From assembly GCA_946481095.1 (NCBI GenBank), contig CAMLML010000007.1, positions 13,357 through 77,356 of the forward strand: 64,000 nt of DNA, given 5' to 3'. The position numbers were made by a program, and so were the translations under genes. Every line of letters starts with the position of its first letter. Positions within the stretch are counted from its first letter, which is position 1. This DNA comes from an uncultured Cellvibrio sp. Lineage in GTDB: Bacteria > Pseudomonadota > Gammaproteobacteria > Pseudomonadales > Cellvibrionaceae. Positions 1 through 9,962 of this stretch are shown here, piece after piece. The notes under the pieces were generated by a model, which had not been told where the DNA came from, made no database searches, and saw only the letters and a list, made by a program, of their open reading frames with translations.

Positions 1-680
1 ACTGGAACCCGAAGATGGGTAAATATATCTTCGGCGCCCGCAACAAAATCCATATTATCAATCTTGAGCACACTGTCCCCGCGTTCAACCAGGCTTTGGC
101 TGTGGTTCAACAAATGGCTTCTCAAAAGAAAAAAATTCTGTTTGTGGGTACCAAGCGTGCTGCACAAAAAACTATCGAAGAGCAAGCACTGCGTGCTGGC
201 CAACCTTTCGTAAGCAGCCGCTGGTTGGGTGGTATGTTGACTAACTACAAAACTATTCGTGCATCTATTCGCCGTTTGAGTGATCTGGTTGGTCAGAGTC
301 AGGATGGTACTTTTGCCAAATTGACCAAGAAAGAAGCGCTGATGCGTACTCGTGATATGGAAAAACTCGAGCGTTCAATTGGTGGTATCAAGAACATGGG
401 TGGTTTGCCGGATGCCATGTTTGTTATCGATGTTGATAACGAGCGTATCGCGATTCAGGAAGCCAACAAGTTAGGTATTCCTGTCATCGGAATTGTGGAT
501 ACTAATAGTAATCCGGAAGGCGTTGACTACGTGATTCCTGGTAATGATGACGCCATACGTGCAATCAAACTTTATGTAACAGCGATTGCTGATGCATGTC
601 TGGAAGGTGCCAAGTCAGCGTCACCTGTACCTAACAAAGATGAATACGTTGCTGCCGAGAGTGAAACGGCTGCTGAATAA
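1..680 (+). CDS. rpsB: 30S ribosomal protein S2, 5' end cut off by window
   Basis: Structural protein of the small ribosomal subunit, needed for binding of S1 and for initiation. The reading frame is open from base 3, and the residues before the first ATG (WNPK, then M at base 15) match the conserved S2 segment YWNPKM. The ATG at 15 is therefore internal and about 25 N-terminal residues lie outside the window. The conserved [15 protein letters not shown] and LFVGTKRAA segments are visible, and the C-terminus is short and acidic. tsf follows after a hairpin, the usual rpsB-tsf order. Confidence 0.98.
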   Translation, partial: WNPKMGKYIFGARNKIHIINLEHTVPAFNQALAVVQQMASQKKKILFVGTKRAAQKTIEEQALRAGQPFVSSRWLGGMLTNYKTIRASIRRLSDLVGQSQDGTFAKLTKKEALMRTRDMEKLERSIGGIKNMGGLPDAMFVIDVDNERIAIQEANKLGIPVIGIVDTNSNPEGVDYVIPGNDDAIRAIKLYVTAIADACLEGAKSASPVPNKDEYVAAESETAAE

Positions 681-701
681 CCCCGGGTTCATCAGATCAT
701 C

Positions 702-724
702 AAGGGGGCCGTTGCCCCCTTTTT
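702..724 (+). terminator. Intrinsic terminator or attenuator between rpsB and tsf
   Basis: Perfect 8-bp stem AAGGGGGC (702-709) with GCCCCCTT (714-721), loop CGTT, followed by T to 724. It lies 22 bases after the rpsB stop and 25 before tsf. The two genes are normally co-transcribed, so it probably lowers tsf expression by partial termination rather than ending the operon. Confidence 0.8.
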
Positions 725-749
725 AACTCTACTGATTGAGGAAAAAACC

Positions 750-1610
750 ATGTCAGCTGTATTAGTGAAAGAACTGCGCGAACGTACTGGTTTGGGCATG
801 ATGGAATGTAAAAAAGCATTGGCCGATGCTGGCGGCGATGTTGAATTGGCGATTGAAAATCTGCGTAAACTCTCAGGTTTGAAAGCTGCGAAAAAAGAAG
901 GCCGTACTGCTGCTGATGGCGTAGTTGCTGTGAAAGTGGCACCGGATAACAGTTATGCAGTTGCAATTGAAGTTAACTCTGAAACAGATTTCGTTGCTCG
1001 TGATGCTGGCTTTCTGGCGTTTGTTAACACCGTTCTTGAAAAGGCATTTGCTACCAAACAAACCGATGTTGCTGCGTTGATGGCTGGTGAATTGGAGTCT
1101 GCTCGCGAAGCTTTGGTACAAAAAATTGGCGAAAAAATCAGTGTGCGTCGAATTAGTTTGGTTCAGGGCGGTGTAGTTAGTGGTTACTTGCACTTGAACA
1201 ATCGCATTGCGGTATTGGTGCAATTGGAAGGTGGTAACGATGAAACAGCTAAAGATATAGCTATGCACGTCGCTGCGGTAAACCCAACAGTTGTCAGCGC
1301 TGATCAAATGCCTGCGCAATTGGTCGAGAAAGAAAAAGAAATCATTCGTGCTCAACCTGACATGGCTGGCAAGCCTGCTGAAATTGTTGAGAAGATGATT
1401 GTAGGTCGTATCAACAAATTCCTGAAAGAGGCCAGCCTTGTTGATCAGCCTTTTGTTAAAAATCAGGAGCAAACTGTTGCTCAATTTGCAAAAGCAGCTG
1501 GTGCAACCGTGAAGAGCTTTGTGCGTTTGGAAGTAGGCGAAGGTATTGAGAAAGCAGTGGTAGATTTCGCTGCTGAAGTTGCCGCTCAGGTTGCTGCTTC
1601 CAACAAATAA
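750..1610 (+). CDS. tsf: Elongation factor Ts
   Basis: Nucleotide exchange factor that recycles EF-Tu-GDP to EF-Tu-GTP in the cytoplasm. It has 286 residues, normal for the family. The N-terminal UBA-like helix domain (residues 1-55, [19 protein letters not shown]) and the TDFVARD motif of the core that contacts EF-Tu are clear. The start is ATG behind TGAGGAAAAAACC. It lies between rpsB and pyrH and is followed by a strong terminator, so the rpsB-tsf unit ends here. Confidence 0.99.
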   Translation: MSAVLVKELRERTGLGMMECKKALADAGGDVELAIENLRKLSGLKAAKKEGRTAADGVVAVKVAPDNSYAVAIEVNSETDFVARDAGFLAFVNTVLEKAFATKQTDVAALMAGELESAREALVQKIGEKISVRRISLVQGGVVSGYLHLNNRIAVLVQLEGGNDETAKDIAMHVAAVNPTVVSADQMPAQLVEKEKEIIRAQPDMAGKPAEIVEKMIVGRINKFLKEASLVDQPFVKNQEQTVAQFAKAAGATVKSFVRLEVGEGIEKAVVDFAAEVAAQVAASNK

Positions 1611-1633
1611 TTTGTCGGGATAACCTGGTTAAT

Positions 1634-1669
1634 AAAAAACCCGTGAAGTGAAATCTTCACGGGTTTTTT
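1634..1669 (+). terminator. Rho-independent terminator after tsf
   Basis: Stem CCCGTGAAG (1640-1648) with CTTCACGGG (1655-1663), loop TGAAAT, flanked by A6 and T6. It is a textbook intrinsic terminator 24 bases past the tsf stop. The flanking A/T runs make it usable in both directions. Confidence 0.93.
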
Positions 1670-1800
1670 ATTGTTGCGATTTGCATCCTGTCCTTAAAAA
1701 GGCCTCGGGCGTCGGAATTTTCGAACTGCCATTCAGCAACCTTTTTCTGATACACTGCCGCGATTTTTTGAGTTCGCCATCATCAATTGTGGAGTAAATT

Positions 1801-2535
1801 ATGTCGAGTCCCCGAGATAAAAAATACAAACGTATCCTGTTGAAGTTGAGTGGTGAGGAATTGATGGGGACTGAAGGGTTTGGTATAGACCCCAAAGTGT
1901 TGGACAAAATGGCGTTGGAAATTGGCCAGTTAGTTGGAATAGGGGTGCAAGTGGGCCTGGTAATTGGCGGTGGTAATCTCTTTCGGGGTTCGCAACTTAG
2001 TGCTGCCGGGCTTGATCGGGTAACAGGTGACCATATGGGAATGCTGGCGACAGTGATGAATGCATTGGCCATGCGCGATGCGCTTGAGCGCTCCAATATC
2101 TCTTCCCGGGTGATGTCGGCTATTCCCATGAGTGGCATCGTTGAACATTATGATCGTCGTCGTGCAATTCGTTTTTTGAATTCGGGAGAAGTGGTGATAT
2201 TTGCTGCAGGAACCGGAAATCCTTTTTTTACGACAGATTCTGCGGCTTGTTTGCGCGGTATTGAGGTTGAAGCCGATATAGTATTAAAAGCGACCAAAGT
2301 GGATGGTGTTTATTCCGCCGATCCCAAAAAAGATCCTCATGCAACCAAATATGATCGTTTGTCTTATGACGAAGTGCTGGATAAAAAATTAGGTGTAATG
2401 GATTTGACCGCTATTTGTTTGTGTCGTGAACACGACATGCCGGTACGTGTTTTCAGAATGAATAAAACAGGTGCGTTGCTCAATATTGTTGTGGGCAGCA
2501 ACGAAGGTACTTTGATCGAAGAGGATAAAAAATGA
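1801..2535 (+). CDS. pyrH: UMP kinase
   Basis: Phosphorylates UMP to UDP with ATP in pyrimidine synthesis; a cytoplasmic hexamer of the amino-acid kinase fold. It has 244 residues. Visible are the N-terminal [10 protein letters not shown] phosphate-binding strand, the glycine-rich [10 protein letters not shown] loop, the [12 protein letters not shown] segment for UMP binding and the ATP-site [13 protein letters not shown]. The ATG is preceded by GTGGAG at good spacing. Its stop overlaps the frr start (ATGA), so the two are translationally coupled. A possible -10 element TACACT (about 1752) with a GC-rich downstream stretch precedes the gene. Confidence 0.99.
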   Translation: MSSPRDKKYKRILLKLSGEELMGTEGFGIDPKVLDKMALEIGQLVGIGVQVGLVIGGGNLFRGSQLSAAGLDRVTGDHMGMLATVMNALAMRDALERSNISSRVMSAIPMSGIVEHYDRRRAIRFLNSGEVVIFAAGTGNPFFTTDSAACLRGIEVEADIVLKATKVDGVYSADPKKDPHATKYDRLSYDEVLDKKLGVMDLTAICLCREHDMPVRVFRMNKTGALLNIVVGSNEGTLIEEDKK

Positions 2536-3089
2536 TTAATGATATTAAAAAAGATGCAGAATCCCGCATGAAAAAAGCAATTGAGGCTTTGGGTCATAAT
2601 TTTAATAAAATTCGCACTGGTCGTGCGCATCCGAGTTTGTTGGATGGAATCAAAGTTAATTACTATGGTACTGAAACGCCATTGAGTCAGGTTGCCAATA
2701 TTAATATTGAGGATGCACGCACTTTGTCAGTCAGCCCATGGGAAAGAAATCTGGTGACTGAAATTGAAAAGGCGATTATGAAATCCGATTTGGGTTTAAA
2801 TCCATCAACCAACAATGGTTTGATTCGTATTCCTCTGCCCATGTTAACTGAAGAAACCCGCAAGAACTTTATCAAACAAGCCAAAGCCGAAGCCGAGCAT
2901 TCTCGTGTGGCAGTACGCAATGTGCGTCGTGATGTGTTGGCAGAAGTTAAGGCCTTGCTGAAAGATAAAAAAATTGGTGAAGATGATGATCGTCGTGCAC
3001 AAGACGATATTCAAAAAATTACCGACAAATATATTGCTGAAGTGGATAAAGCTCTGGCTGCAAAAGAAACGGATCTAATGGCGGTTTAA
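2532..3089 (+). CDS. frr: Ribosome recycling factor
   Basis: Splits post-termination ribosomes together with EF-G. It has 185 residues, the standard size. The conserved [19 protein letters not shown] and NDGxIR-type segment ([17 protein letters not shown]), the VAVRNVRRD helix and the charged C-terminal three-helix bundle are present. The start ATG overlaps the pyrH stop by four bases. It begins a tightly packed run through uppS and cdsA. Confidence 0.99.
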   Translation: MINDIKKDAESRMKKAIEALGHNFNKIRTGRAHPSLLDGIKVNYYGTETPLSQVANINIEDARTLSVSPWERNLVTEIEKAIMKSDLGLNPSTNNGLIRIPLPMLTEETRKNFIKQAKAEAEHSRVAVRNVRRDVLAEVKALLKDKKIGEDDDRRAQDDIQKITDKYIAEVDKALAAKETDLMAV

Positions 3090-3091
3090 GT

Positions 3092-3823
3092 GTGAGTGAG
3101 CAATCTCTTCGCCATGTGGCGATTATTATGGATGGCAACAATCGTTGGGCGAAGCAACGCGGAATGCCCGGAGTTTCCGGGCATAAAGTCGGTGTTGAAC
3201 GTATTCGTGATGTGATGTCAGCTTGTCAGGAATTGAATATTCAGGTTCTGACAGTTTTTGCTTTCAGCAGTGAAAATTGGCGCAGACCGCCAGTAGAAGT
3301 GGAAGCGTTGATGTCATTGTTTTTGTTGTATTTAAAAAACGAAGCTAAAGCACTAAAGAAAAAAAATGTGGCCTTGCGCGTAATTGGTAATCGCGAGCGT
3401 TTTAGCCCGGCAATTCAAAAGGCGATTGCCGATGCGGAAGTGCTGACTGCAGGCGGCTCAACAACATTGGTTATTGCAGCTGATTACGGTGGTCGCTGGG
3501 ATATAGTGCAAGCGGCAAAAAAACTGGCTGAAAAAGTGGTTGCCGGTGATTTGACTACAGAGCACATTACAGAAGATTTATTGGATCAACATATTTCCAC
3601 TTATGATTTACCACCGCTGGATTTATTAATTCGTACCGGTGGCGAAATTCGTATCTCCAATTTTTTACTTTGGCAAGCGGCTTATGCCGAGCTTTATTTT
3701 AGCGAAAAGCTCTGGCCTGATTTTGATGGTGAAGAATTAAAAAAAGCGGCTGAAAGTTTTCATCAACGCCAGCGCCGTTATGGTATGACTGGTGATCAAA
3801 TCGAGGCAGGTGAGCATGCTTAA
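3092..3823 (+). CDS. uppS: Undecaprenyl diphosphate synthase
   Basis: Cis-prenyltransferase that adds eight isopentenyl units to farnesyl diphosphate to make the C55 lipid carrier for peptidoglycan and O-antigen. It has 243 residues. The catalytic MDGNNRWAKQRG motif (normally MDGNGRWAK; the NN form also occurs in Pseudomonas), FAFSSENWRRP and the C-terminal IRTGGEIRISNFLLWQAAYAELYF motif are all seen. The start is GTG two bases after the frr stop. Its last eight bases overlap the start of cdsA. Confidence 0.98.
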   Translation: MSEQSLRHVAIIMDGNNRWAKQRGMPGVSGHKVGVERIRDVMSACQELNIQVLTVFAFSSENWRRPPVEVEALMSLFLLYLKNEAKALKKKNVALRVIGNRERFSPAIQKAIADAEVLTAGGSTTLVIAADYGGRWDIVQAAKKLAEKVVAGDLTTEHITEDLLDQHISTYDLPPLDLLIRTGGEIRISNFLLWQAAYAELYFSEKLWPDFDGEELKKAAESFHQRQRRYGMTGDQIEAGEHA

Positions 3824-4664
3824 ACAGCGTGTGATTACAGCGTTAATTATCACGACGATTTTTTTGTCTGCGTTATTTATTTTGCCGTCTGGCTACTTTG
3901 CATTTTTTATGGCTGCAGTGGTATTGATTGGCGCATGGGAATGGGCCAGTTTATCGAATATTGTGCAACCACTTTTACGTATAGCTTATGTGTTGTTGGT
4001 TGCGGTAGGGTTGTCAGGGATTTCTTATTGGATTGACTTTACCGGTGAAGCAACGCCGCAATTGAATCTGCAATCCGTTCAGCAATTATTGATTATTGGT
4101 TGCAGCTTTTGGGCTGTGGCTTTGCTTTTGGTTCAGGGGTATCCCTCCAGTGCTATTTTGTGGGGACATAAATTTCTGCGTTTGTTGATGGGCTTGTTTG
4201 TGCTGGTACCCACTTGGGTTGCACTGGTTTATGTCCGTCAACAGGCAGAGGGACATTGGCTGATTATTCTGCTGTTTTTGGTGGTGGCGGTTGCTGATAC
4301 CGGCGGTTATTTTGTTGGGCGTCGTTTTGGCAAGCACAAATTGGCTATCGCGGTTAGCCCTGGAAAAACCTGGGAAGGTTTTGTTGGTGGTTTGATTGCC
4401 AACTTGTTATTGGCATTTATGCTGGCTTACTTCTTTGGCCTCGCTCCGGCTTTAATTCTGGCGGTGATTGTGCCTACCAGCCTGGTCTCAGTATTGGGTG
4501 ATTTATTGGAGTCCATGGTTAAGCGTCATGCGGGTGTGAAGGATAGTGGCACTATTCTTCCAGGGCATGGTGGCATTCTTGATCGGGTTGATGGCGTCAC
4601 AGCTGCAGCTCCGGTATTTGCGCTGGCATTGATGGCCAGTGGTTTGTTCGGTGCTGCAGGTTAA
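3816..4664 (+). CDS. cdsA: Phosphatidate cytidylyltransferase (CDP-diglyceride synthase)
   Basis: Converts phosphatidic acid and CTP to CDP-diacylglycerol at the inner membrane. It has 282 residues from the chosen ATG, which sits behind GAGGCAGGTGAGC; the upstream in-frame GTG at 3792 lacks that site and gives an odd polar extension. About eight hydrophobic segments are seen, and the C-terminal CDP-alcohol signature ([20 protein letters not shown], then [13 protein letters not shown]) is intact. Overlaps uppS; dxr follows after two bases. Confidence 0.97.
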   Translation: MLKQRVITALIITTIFLSALFILPSGYFAFFMAAVVLIGAWEWASLSNIVQPLLRIAYVLLVAVGLSGISYWIDFTGEATPQLNLQSVQQLLIIGCSFWAVALLLVQGYPSSAILWGHKFLRLLMGLFVLVPTWVALVYVRQQAEGHWLIILLFLVVAVADTGGYFVGRRFGKHKLAIAVSPGKTWEGFVGGLIANLLLAFMLAYFFGLAPALILAVIVPTSLVSVLGDLLESMVKRHAGVKDSGTILPGHGGILDRVDGVTAAAPVFALALMASGLFGAAG

Positions 4665-4666
4665 AT

Positions 4667-5866
4667 ATGCCACATCTTCAGCAGATTACAGTCTTGGGGG
4701 CAACGGGCTCCATAGGTGTTAGTACTTTGGATGTGCTGTCACGCCATCAGGACAAGTATCAGGTATTTGCACTGACAGCGGATAAACGCTGGCAGCTTCT
4801 GGCTGTGCAATGTTTACAGCACCGCCCCCGTTATGCGGTGTTGGTGGATTCAGCACATGCAGTCGAATTGCAAACCGAATTAAAAAAACACCAATGCCCG
4901 ACAGAAGTATTAACCGGTGCTGATGCTTTGGCACAGGTAGCATCTGCTTCAGAAGTGGATTTGGTGATGGCGGCGATTGTAGGGGCGGCTGGTTTGTTAC
5001 CCACTATGGCAGCTGTCAAATCCGGTAAAAAAGTGTTGCTCGCTAATAAAGAATCTTTGGTGATGGCGGGTAATTTGTTTACTCAGGCCGTGATCGAGCA
5101 CAAGGCAACCTTATTGCCGATTGATAGTGAACACAATGCAATATTCCAGTGTTTACCCAACCATCGAACAGCCGGGTTATTGTCAAACCCTGGTAGTTGT
5201 GGCGTGCGAAAAATTTTGTTGACCGCATCGGGCGGCCCTTTTCGCAATACACCTATATCTGAATTGAAGAATGTCACGCCGGAACAAGCCTGTGCTCATC
5301 CCAATTGGAGTATGGGCAGGAAAATTTCTGTCGATTCGGCGACCATGTTGAATAAAGGGTTGGAGCTAATTGAAGCCTGCTGGTTATTCAATGCCAAACC
5401 TGAGCAAATCCAGGTGGTGATTCATCCACAAAGTGTCATTCATTCCATGGTGGAATATGTGGATGGTTCGGTGTTGGCGCAATTGGGTAATCCGGATATG
5501 CGTACTCCTATAGCCCATGCTTTGGCATGGCCTGAACGAATGGAATCCGGTGTTGCCAGCCTGGATTTGATTGCGACTGCACGTCTGGATTTTTCGGCAC
5601 CGGATTACCAGCGCTTCCCCTGCCTGGCATTGGCTGAAGCCGCCGCTAAAACAGCGGGTACAGCACCTGCGATTCTGAATGCAGCTAACGAAGTTGCTGT
5701 GGATGCGTTTCTGGGGCGAAAAATAGGTTTCACCCGAATCCCGCAGATTATTTCAGATGTTATGCAAAAAATGGTTGTGACTGAACCCTCTGATCTGGCT
5801 CATGTCCAAGCCGCCGATGCCCAGGCTCGCAGCCTGGCCCGGCAATTAATCCAAACAGGAGGCTAG
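4667..5866 (+). CDS. dxr: 1-deoxy-D-xylulose 5-phosphate reductoisomerase
   Basis: Second enzyme of the MEP isoprenoid pathway, converting DXP to methylerythritol 4-phosphate with NADPH. It has 399 residues. The N-terminal [13 protein letters not shown] dinucleotide loop (residues 11-23), the metal-binding [13 protein letters not shown], the flexible [27 protein letters not shown] segment and the C-terminal [10 protein letters not shown] are all visible. Its product pathway feeds the neighbouring uppS. Confidence 0.99.
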   Translation: MPHLQQITVLGATGSIGVSTLDVLSRHQDKYQVFALTADKRWQLLAVQCLQHRPRYAVLVDSAHAVELQTELKKHQCPTEVLTGADALAQVASASEVDLVMAAIVGAAGLLPTMAAVKSGKKVLLANKESLVMAGNLFTQAVIEHKATLLPIDSEHNAIFQCLPNHRTAGLLSNPGSCGVRKILLTASGGPFRNTPISELKNVTPEQACAHPNWSMGRKISVDSATMLNKGLELIEACWLFNAKPEQIQVVIHPQSVIHSMVEYVDGSVLAQLGNPDMRTPIAHALAWPERMESGVASLDLIATARLDFSAPDYQRFPCLALAEAAAKTAGTAPAILNAANEVAVDAFLGRKIGFTRIPQIISDVMQKMVVTEPSDLAHVQAADAQARSLARQLIQTGG

Positions 5867-5867
5867 G

Positions 5868-7217
5868 GTGTATTGGGTCGAAACAATTTTATTCTTTCTG
5901 GTTGCACTGATTATTTTGGTGGCGGTGCACGAGTTTGGCCATTTCTACGTCGCCAGACGATGTGGTGTAAAAGTCCTGCGCTTCTCAATCGGATTTGGAA
6001 AAATACTTTGGTCCATCAGGGACAAATCGGGCACTGAATACAGTCTTTCTGCCTTGCCTTTGGGCGGATACGTCAAAATGCTGGATGAGCGCGAGGGTGA
6101 TGTTCCAGAATCTGAACGGCATCTGGCTTTCAATAATCAATCTGTCTGGAAGCGTATTGCCATAGTTGCCGCCGGTCCTATAGCCAATTTTCTGCTGGCG
6201 ATAGTGCTCCTGTGGGGGCTTCTTCTGGGTGGGGAAAGGAACCTGATTCCAAAGGTTGGCAAAGTATTGCCTGATTCAGTTGCCAGTCATATGGGCATAG
6301 AAGCCGGTCAGGAAATATTGGCTGTAGATGGCATACCAACACCTACATGGGGCGATCTGAACAGGGCGTTGGCCAGACGTCTGGGTGAAACGGGTGTAAT
6401 AGAAGTCAGTGTTGTCTACGCAGATTCCAGTTATGAGTATCGTTTGCAGGGGCAATTACAAGATTGGTTAAAAGACAGCGCTGATCCTGATCCGGTGGAA
6501 GGCTTTGGAATTGAGCTCTATTTTCCTATTGCGCCTCTAGTGGGTGAGGTTATAAAAGATTCACCCGCTGAAAGAGCCGGGTTCCAGTCGGGTGATCGAA
6601 TTGTGAAAGTGGGTGATCAACCGATAAATGACTTTACCGAGTGGGTCAAATTGGTACAGCGCCATCCACAGAAAACTTTGGATGTATGGATTGATCGCGC
6701 AGGACAAGAGCTGCAGTTGCAGGTGACGCCGCAATTGGATCGATCCTCAGGTAAATCCCTGGGTAAAGTGGGTATGGCGCCTTTATCACAACCAATTGAT
6801 GAAAGTTTGGTGAGGCTACAGAATTATTCTGTCATTACCGCATTTGTGAAAGCAGTCGATAAAACCTGGGAGACATCGGGTTTTATCCTTTTGTCAATCA
6901 AGAAGCTGATTGTTGGAGAAATTTCCACTAAGAACTTGAGCGGGCCAGTAACCATTGCTAAGGTGGCGGGCTCTTCGGCAAAGACCGGCCTGGAGAGTTT
7001 TGTTTATTTTCTGGTGATTATCAGTATATCGCTCGCTATTTTTAATCTTTTACCCATCCCTGTTTTGGATGGAGGACACTTATTTTATTACCTGTTTGAA
7101 GTAATTCAGGGAAAACCAGTGTCCGAAAGGATTCAAAGCTGGGGTAACCAAATCGGTTTTACGTTGATTATCTGCTTGAGCCTTTTTGCTTTGTATAACG
7201 ATTTCACCAGGCTTTAG
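5868..7217 (+). CDS. rseP: Site-2 zinc metalloprotease RseP/MucP
   Basis: Inner-membrane protease that cuts anti-sigma-E (RseA/MucA) after DegS/AlgW, releasing the envelope stress sigma factor. It has 449 residues. The zinc motif HEFGH is at residues 21-25 in the first membrane segment and the third ligand is in NLLPIPVLDGGHL near the C-terminus. Two PDZ regions lie between (about residues 115-185 and 215-290). The start is GTG behind AGGAGGCTAG. It precedes bamA and skp, whose clients it monitors. Confidence 0.98.
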   Translation: MYWVETILFFLVALIILVAVHEFGHFYVARRCGVKVLRFSIGFGKILWSIRDKSGTEYSLSALPLGGYVKMLDEREGDVPESERHLAFNNQSVWKRIAIVAAGPIANFLLAIVLLWGLLLGGERNLIPKVGKVLPDSVASHMGIEAGQEILAVDGIPTPTWGDLNRALARRLGETGVIEVSVVYADSSYEYRLQGQLQDWLKDSADPDPVEGFGIELYFPIAPLVGEVIKDSPAERAGFQSGDRIVKVGDQPINDFTEWVKLVQRHPQKTLDVWIDRAGQELQLQVTPQLDRSSGKSLGKVGMAPLSQPIDESLVRLQNYSVITAFVKAVDKTWETSGFILLSIKKLIVGEISTKNLSGPVTIAKVAGSSAKTGLESFVYFLVIISISLAIFNLLPIPVLDGGHLFYYLFEVIQGKPVSERIQSWGNQIGFTLIICLSLFALYNDFTRL

Positions 7218-7274
7218 TTTAGACAGCGGTTTTGCTGGAAGCCTGTAACTTTCCGTTTAATAGAAAATATAAAT

Positions 7275-9926
7275 ATGATGCAAGTGTTGATTCGAAGTTT
7301 TTGTGGTGTGATGTTGTTGTGCTTATCCATTTCAGTTTATGCGCAGACATTTCGTGTCAGTGATATTCGTGTTGAAGGTCTTCAGCGCGTTTCTGCGGGT
7401 ACAGTCTTCAGTGCTTTACCTATTCGTGTTGGTGATACGGTCACTCAGGAAGATATTCAAAACGCAACTCGCGAATTGTTCAAAGTCGGATTCTTTGCTG
7501 ATGTTGCCATCAAACGTGATGGTGATGTGTTGGTTTTGGTAATCAAAGAACGACCCGCGATTAACAAAATTGTTTTAAAAGGAAATAAAGCCATTAAAAC
7601 GGAAAACCTGATGGACAGTTTGAAAGAAAATAATTTATCTGAAGGTCAAATTTTCAAACGTGCCACCCTGGAAGGTATTTCCCAATCGTTGCAAAGGGAG
7701 TATGTGAATCAGGGGCGTTATGGCGCCAGTGTTAAAGTAAAAATAAAAGACTTACCGCGCAACCAGGTTCGTGTGACAGTGAATATCACTGAAGGCAGTC
7801 CATCCCGTATTAAACAAATCAATATCGTGGGTAACAAGGTTTTCAAAGATTTGGAGCTTCTGGAATTATTTGAACTCAAAAGCTCCGGCTTCTGGTCATG
7901 GATTTCCGGCAATGACAAATACAACAAAGAAAAAATGAAGGGAGATCTTGAAACACTCGAATCTTTTTATCTTGATCGTGGTTATTTGAATTTCAAGGTT
8001 GACTCCTCACAGGTGTCATTGAGTCCCGACAAATCGAAAATTTTTATTACAGTTAACGTCACAGAGGGTGATGTCTATAAAGTCAGTGATGTTGAATTGG
8101 CGGGCGATCCTATTCTGGATGAAAAAATAATTCAAAGTTTGTTACTGGTCAGAAAAGATCAAACTTTCTCCCAAATTTTAATGACGACTTCGGAAGAAAC
8201 TGTCACCAAGGTATTGGGTAATCAGGGTTATACCTTTGCCAAAGTTGAAGGCATTACAGAAAAAGACGAAGACAATAAGACCGTAAAAGTGACTTTTATG
8301 ATTGAGCCTGGCAAGCGGGCTTATGTTAATCGTATTAATTTCCGCGGTAACCTGAAAACCCTGGATGAAGTTCTGCGTCGCGAAATGAGGCAAATGGAAG
8401 GCGGCTCTGCCAATTCTGCACAGATTGAGATTTCCAAAGTCAGGTTGGAGCGTTTGGGTTACTTCAAGGAAGTAAAAGTTGAAAATAAAGAAGTTCCCGG
8501 TACGTCAGATCAGGTGGATGTTGAGTACACAGTAGAAGAACAGCCTTCGGGTAGCATGGGTCTGCAAATCGGTTATGGGCAAGTTTATGGCTTGATGTTT
8601 TCGGCGAATATCCAACAGTCCAACTGGTTTGGAACCGGGAAACAGGTTGGGTTTAATTTCAGTCAAAACAAATACCAGACGGCTTACAGCTTTAATTACA
8701 ACGACCCTTATTTCACAGCGGATGGTGTCAGCCGAGGCATGAGCCTCTATTACACGCAAAGTGATTACGGCAAATACAACATTACGCCGTTCAGCACCAA
8801 TACCTACGGTGCAAAAATGAATTTCGGTTATCCGGTTTCTGATATTGAGCGTATCGGTTTCGAAATTGGTGTCAGGAATCTTGAAATCGAAGCAACCCGT
8901 TATTCATCGCAGGAAATTATTCGCACACCTACTTGGGTTGAAGGCGTGGGGTATCTGGATCTGGATGATATTGAATCGCTTCAGGAAAGGTACCTCAGCG
9001 GGCTGGATTTTCCGGAAGGCACAATAACAACAACTCCCTTTACTGAATCCATGCTGGGCGAGGAAGGTTTTCTGGATCGTCACGGCGATGTATTTAATGA
9101 TATTCAGGCTGGTGTGAGTTGGATGAGATCGACATTGAATCGCGGAATACTGCCTAATCGTGGTTCATCGCAAATGCTTTCTGCAGAGGTCTCTTTACCG
9201 GGAGGAGATTTGACTTATTACAAAGCCAACTTCTCTGCACAACAATTTTTTCCGATATGGGGAGATTTCACTTTAAAGCTGAGGGCAGAGGTTGGTTATG
9301 CTGCTGCTTATGGTGACCTGGATGAGCTTCCATTCTTTGAACATTATTATGCGGGTGGTTTGGGTTCGGTGCGTGGTTACGAAAGAAACACCTTGGGGCC
9401 CTTGGGTACACCGGTAGCCACAGCCAAAAATATCAGGGACAGTTTCGGCTTACCCCTGGCTTGGGATGATATCAACGGTGATGGTATTGCCCAGGACAAT
9501 GAACAATTTGGTACTGCCTATGTGCTGTGTGCCAGTCAGTATCAACAAAATCTGGAATGTGATCAGAACAAGTTAGTTTACGATTACGGCAGCATTTATC
9601 TGGGGCGTAACAGGGGTGCTTTTGGTGGCAACATTCTTCTTGAAGGCGGAGCTGAAATACTTTTCCCGCTGCCATTTATAAAAGATCAGCGCTCTGTCCA
9701 AACAACCCTGTTTTTTGATGCCGGGAATGTGTTTGATACTGACTGCGGTGAAAAACAATTGAATTGTTATGACGTAAGTATGGATAATATGCGCGCTTCT
9801 GTTGGCTTGGGGTTGACCTGGATTTCCGGATTCGGTCCCATGACATTCAGCATTGCCAAACCGATCAATGATTCAGAGTACGACCAAACAGAAAACTTTC
9901 AGTTTACTATGGGTCAAACCTTCTAG
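7275..9926 (+). CDS. bamA: Outer-membrane protein assembly factor BamA
   Basis: Omp85-family core of the BAM complex that folds beta-barrel proteins into the outer membrane. It has 883 residues, about 70 more than in E. coli. A signal peptide (cleavage after VYA, about residue 23) is followed by five POTRA domains to about residue 420 and a 16-strand barrel. The lid-loop motif VRGY is at 699-702. The extra length sits in two extracellular loops: a long acidic one around residues 540-600, and loop 6, which carries an EF-hand-like segment at 732-743 and a cysteine pair (752, 762). The terminal FQFTMGQTF is a standard barrel end. Confidence 0.98.
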   Translation: MMQVLIRSFCGVMLLCLSISVYAQTFRVSDIRVEGLQRVSAGTVFSALPIRVGDTVTQEDIQNATRELFKVGFFADVAIKRDGDVLVLVIKERPAINKIVLKGNKAIKTENLMDSLKENNLSEGQIFKRATLEGISQSLQREYVNQGRYGASVKVKIKDLPRNQVRVTVNITEGSPSRIKQINIVGNKVFKDLELLELFELKSSGFWSWISGNDKYNKEKMKGDLETLESFYLDRGYLNFKVDSSQVSLSPDKSKIFITVNVTEGDVYKVSDVELAGDPILDEKIIQSLLLVRKDQTFSQILMTTSEETVTKVLGNQGYTFAKVEGITEKDEDNKTVKVTFMIEPGKRAYVNRINFRGNLKTLDEVLRREMRQMEGGSANSAQIEISKVRLERLGYFKEVKVENKEVPGTSDQVDVEYTVEEQPSGSMGLQIGYGQVYGLMFSANIQQSNWFGTGKQVGFNFSQNKYQTAYSFNYNDPYFTADGVSRGMSLYYTQSDYGKYNITPFSTNTYGAKMNFGYPVSDIERIGFEIGVRNLEIEATRYSSQEIIRTPTWVEGVGYLDLDDIESLQERYLSGLDFPEGTITTTPFTESMLGEEGFLDRHGDVFNDIQAGVSWMRSTLNRGILPNRGSSQMLSAEVSLPGGDLTYYKANFSAQQFFPIWGDFTLKLRAEVGYAAAYGDLDELPFFEHYYAGGLGSVRGYERNTLGPLGTPVATAKNIRDSFGLPLAWDDINGDGIAQDNEQFGTAYVLCASQYQQNLECDQNKLVYDYGSIYLGRNRGAFGGNILLEGGAEILFPLPFIKDQRSVQTTLFFDAGNVFDTDCGEKQLNCYDVSMDNMRASVGLGLTWISGFGPMTFSIAKPINDSEYDQTENFQFTMGQTF

Positions 9927-9962
9927 TTTTGATAATTCGTTTTTACTTGTGAGGAAACTATT

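Noticed and set aside
15..17. ATG at 15 as the start of rpsB
   Set aside because: The frame is open to the window edge and the preceding residues WNPK match the conserved internal S2 segment, so this Met is internal.
873..1484. 203-codon minus-strand frame opposite tsf
   Set aside because: Shadow of a strongly biased gene; Phe/Asn/Ser/Thr-rich translation with no recognisable domain.
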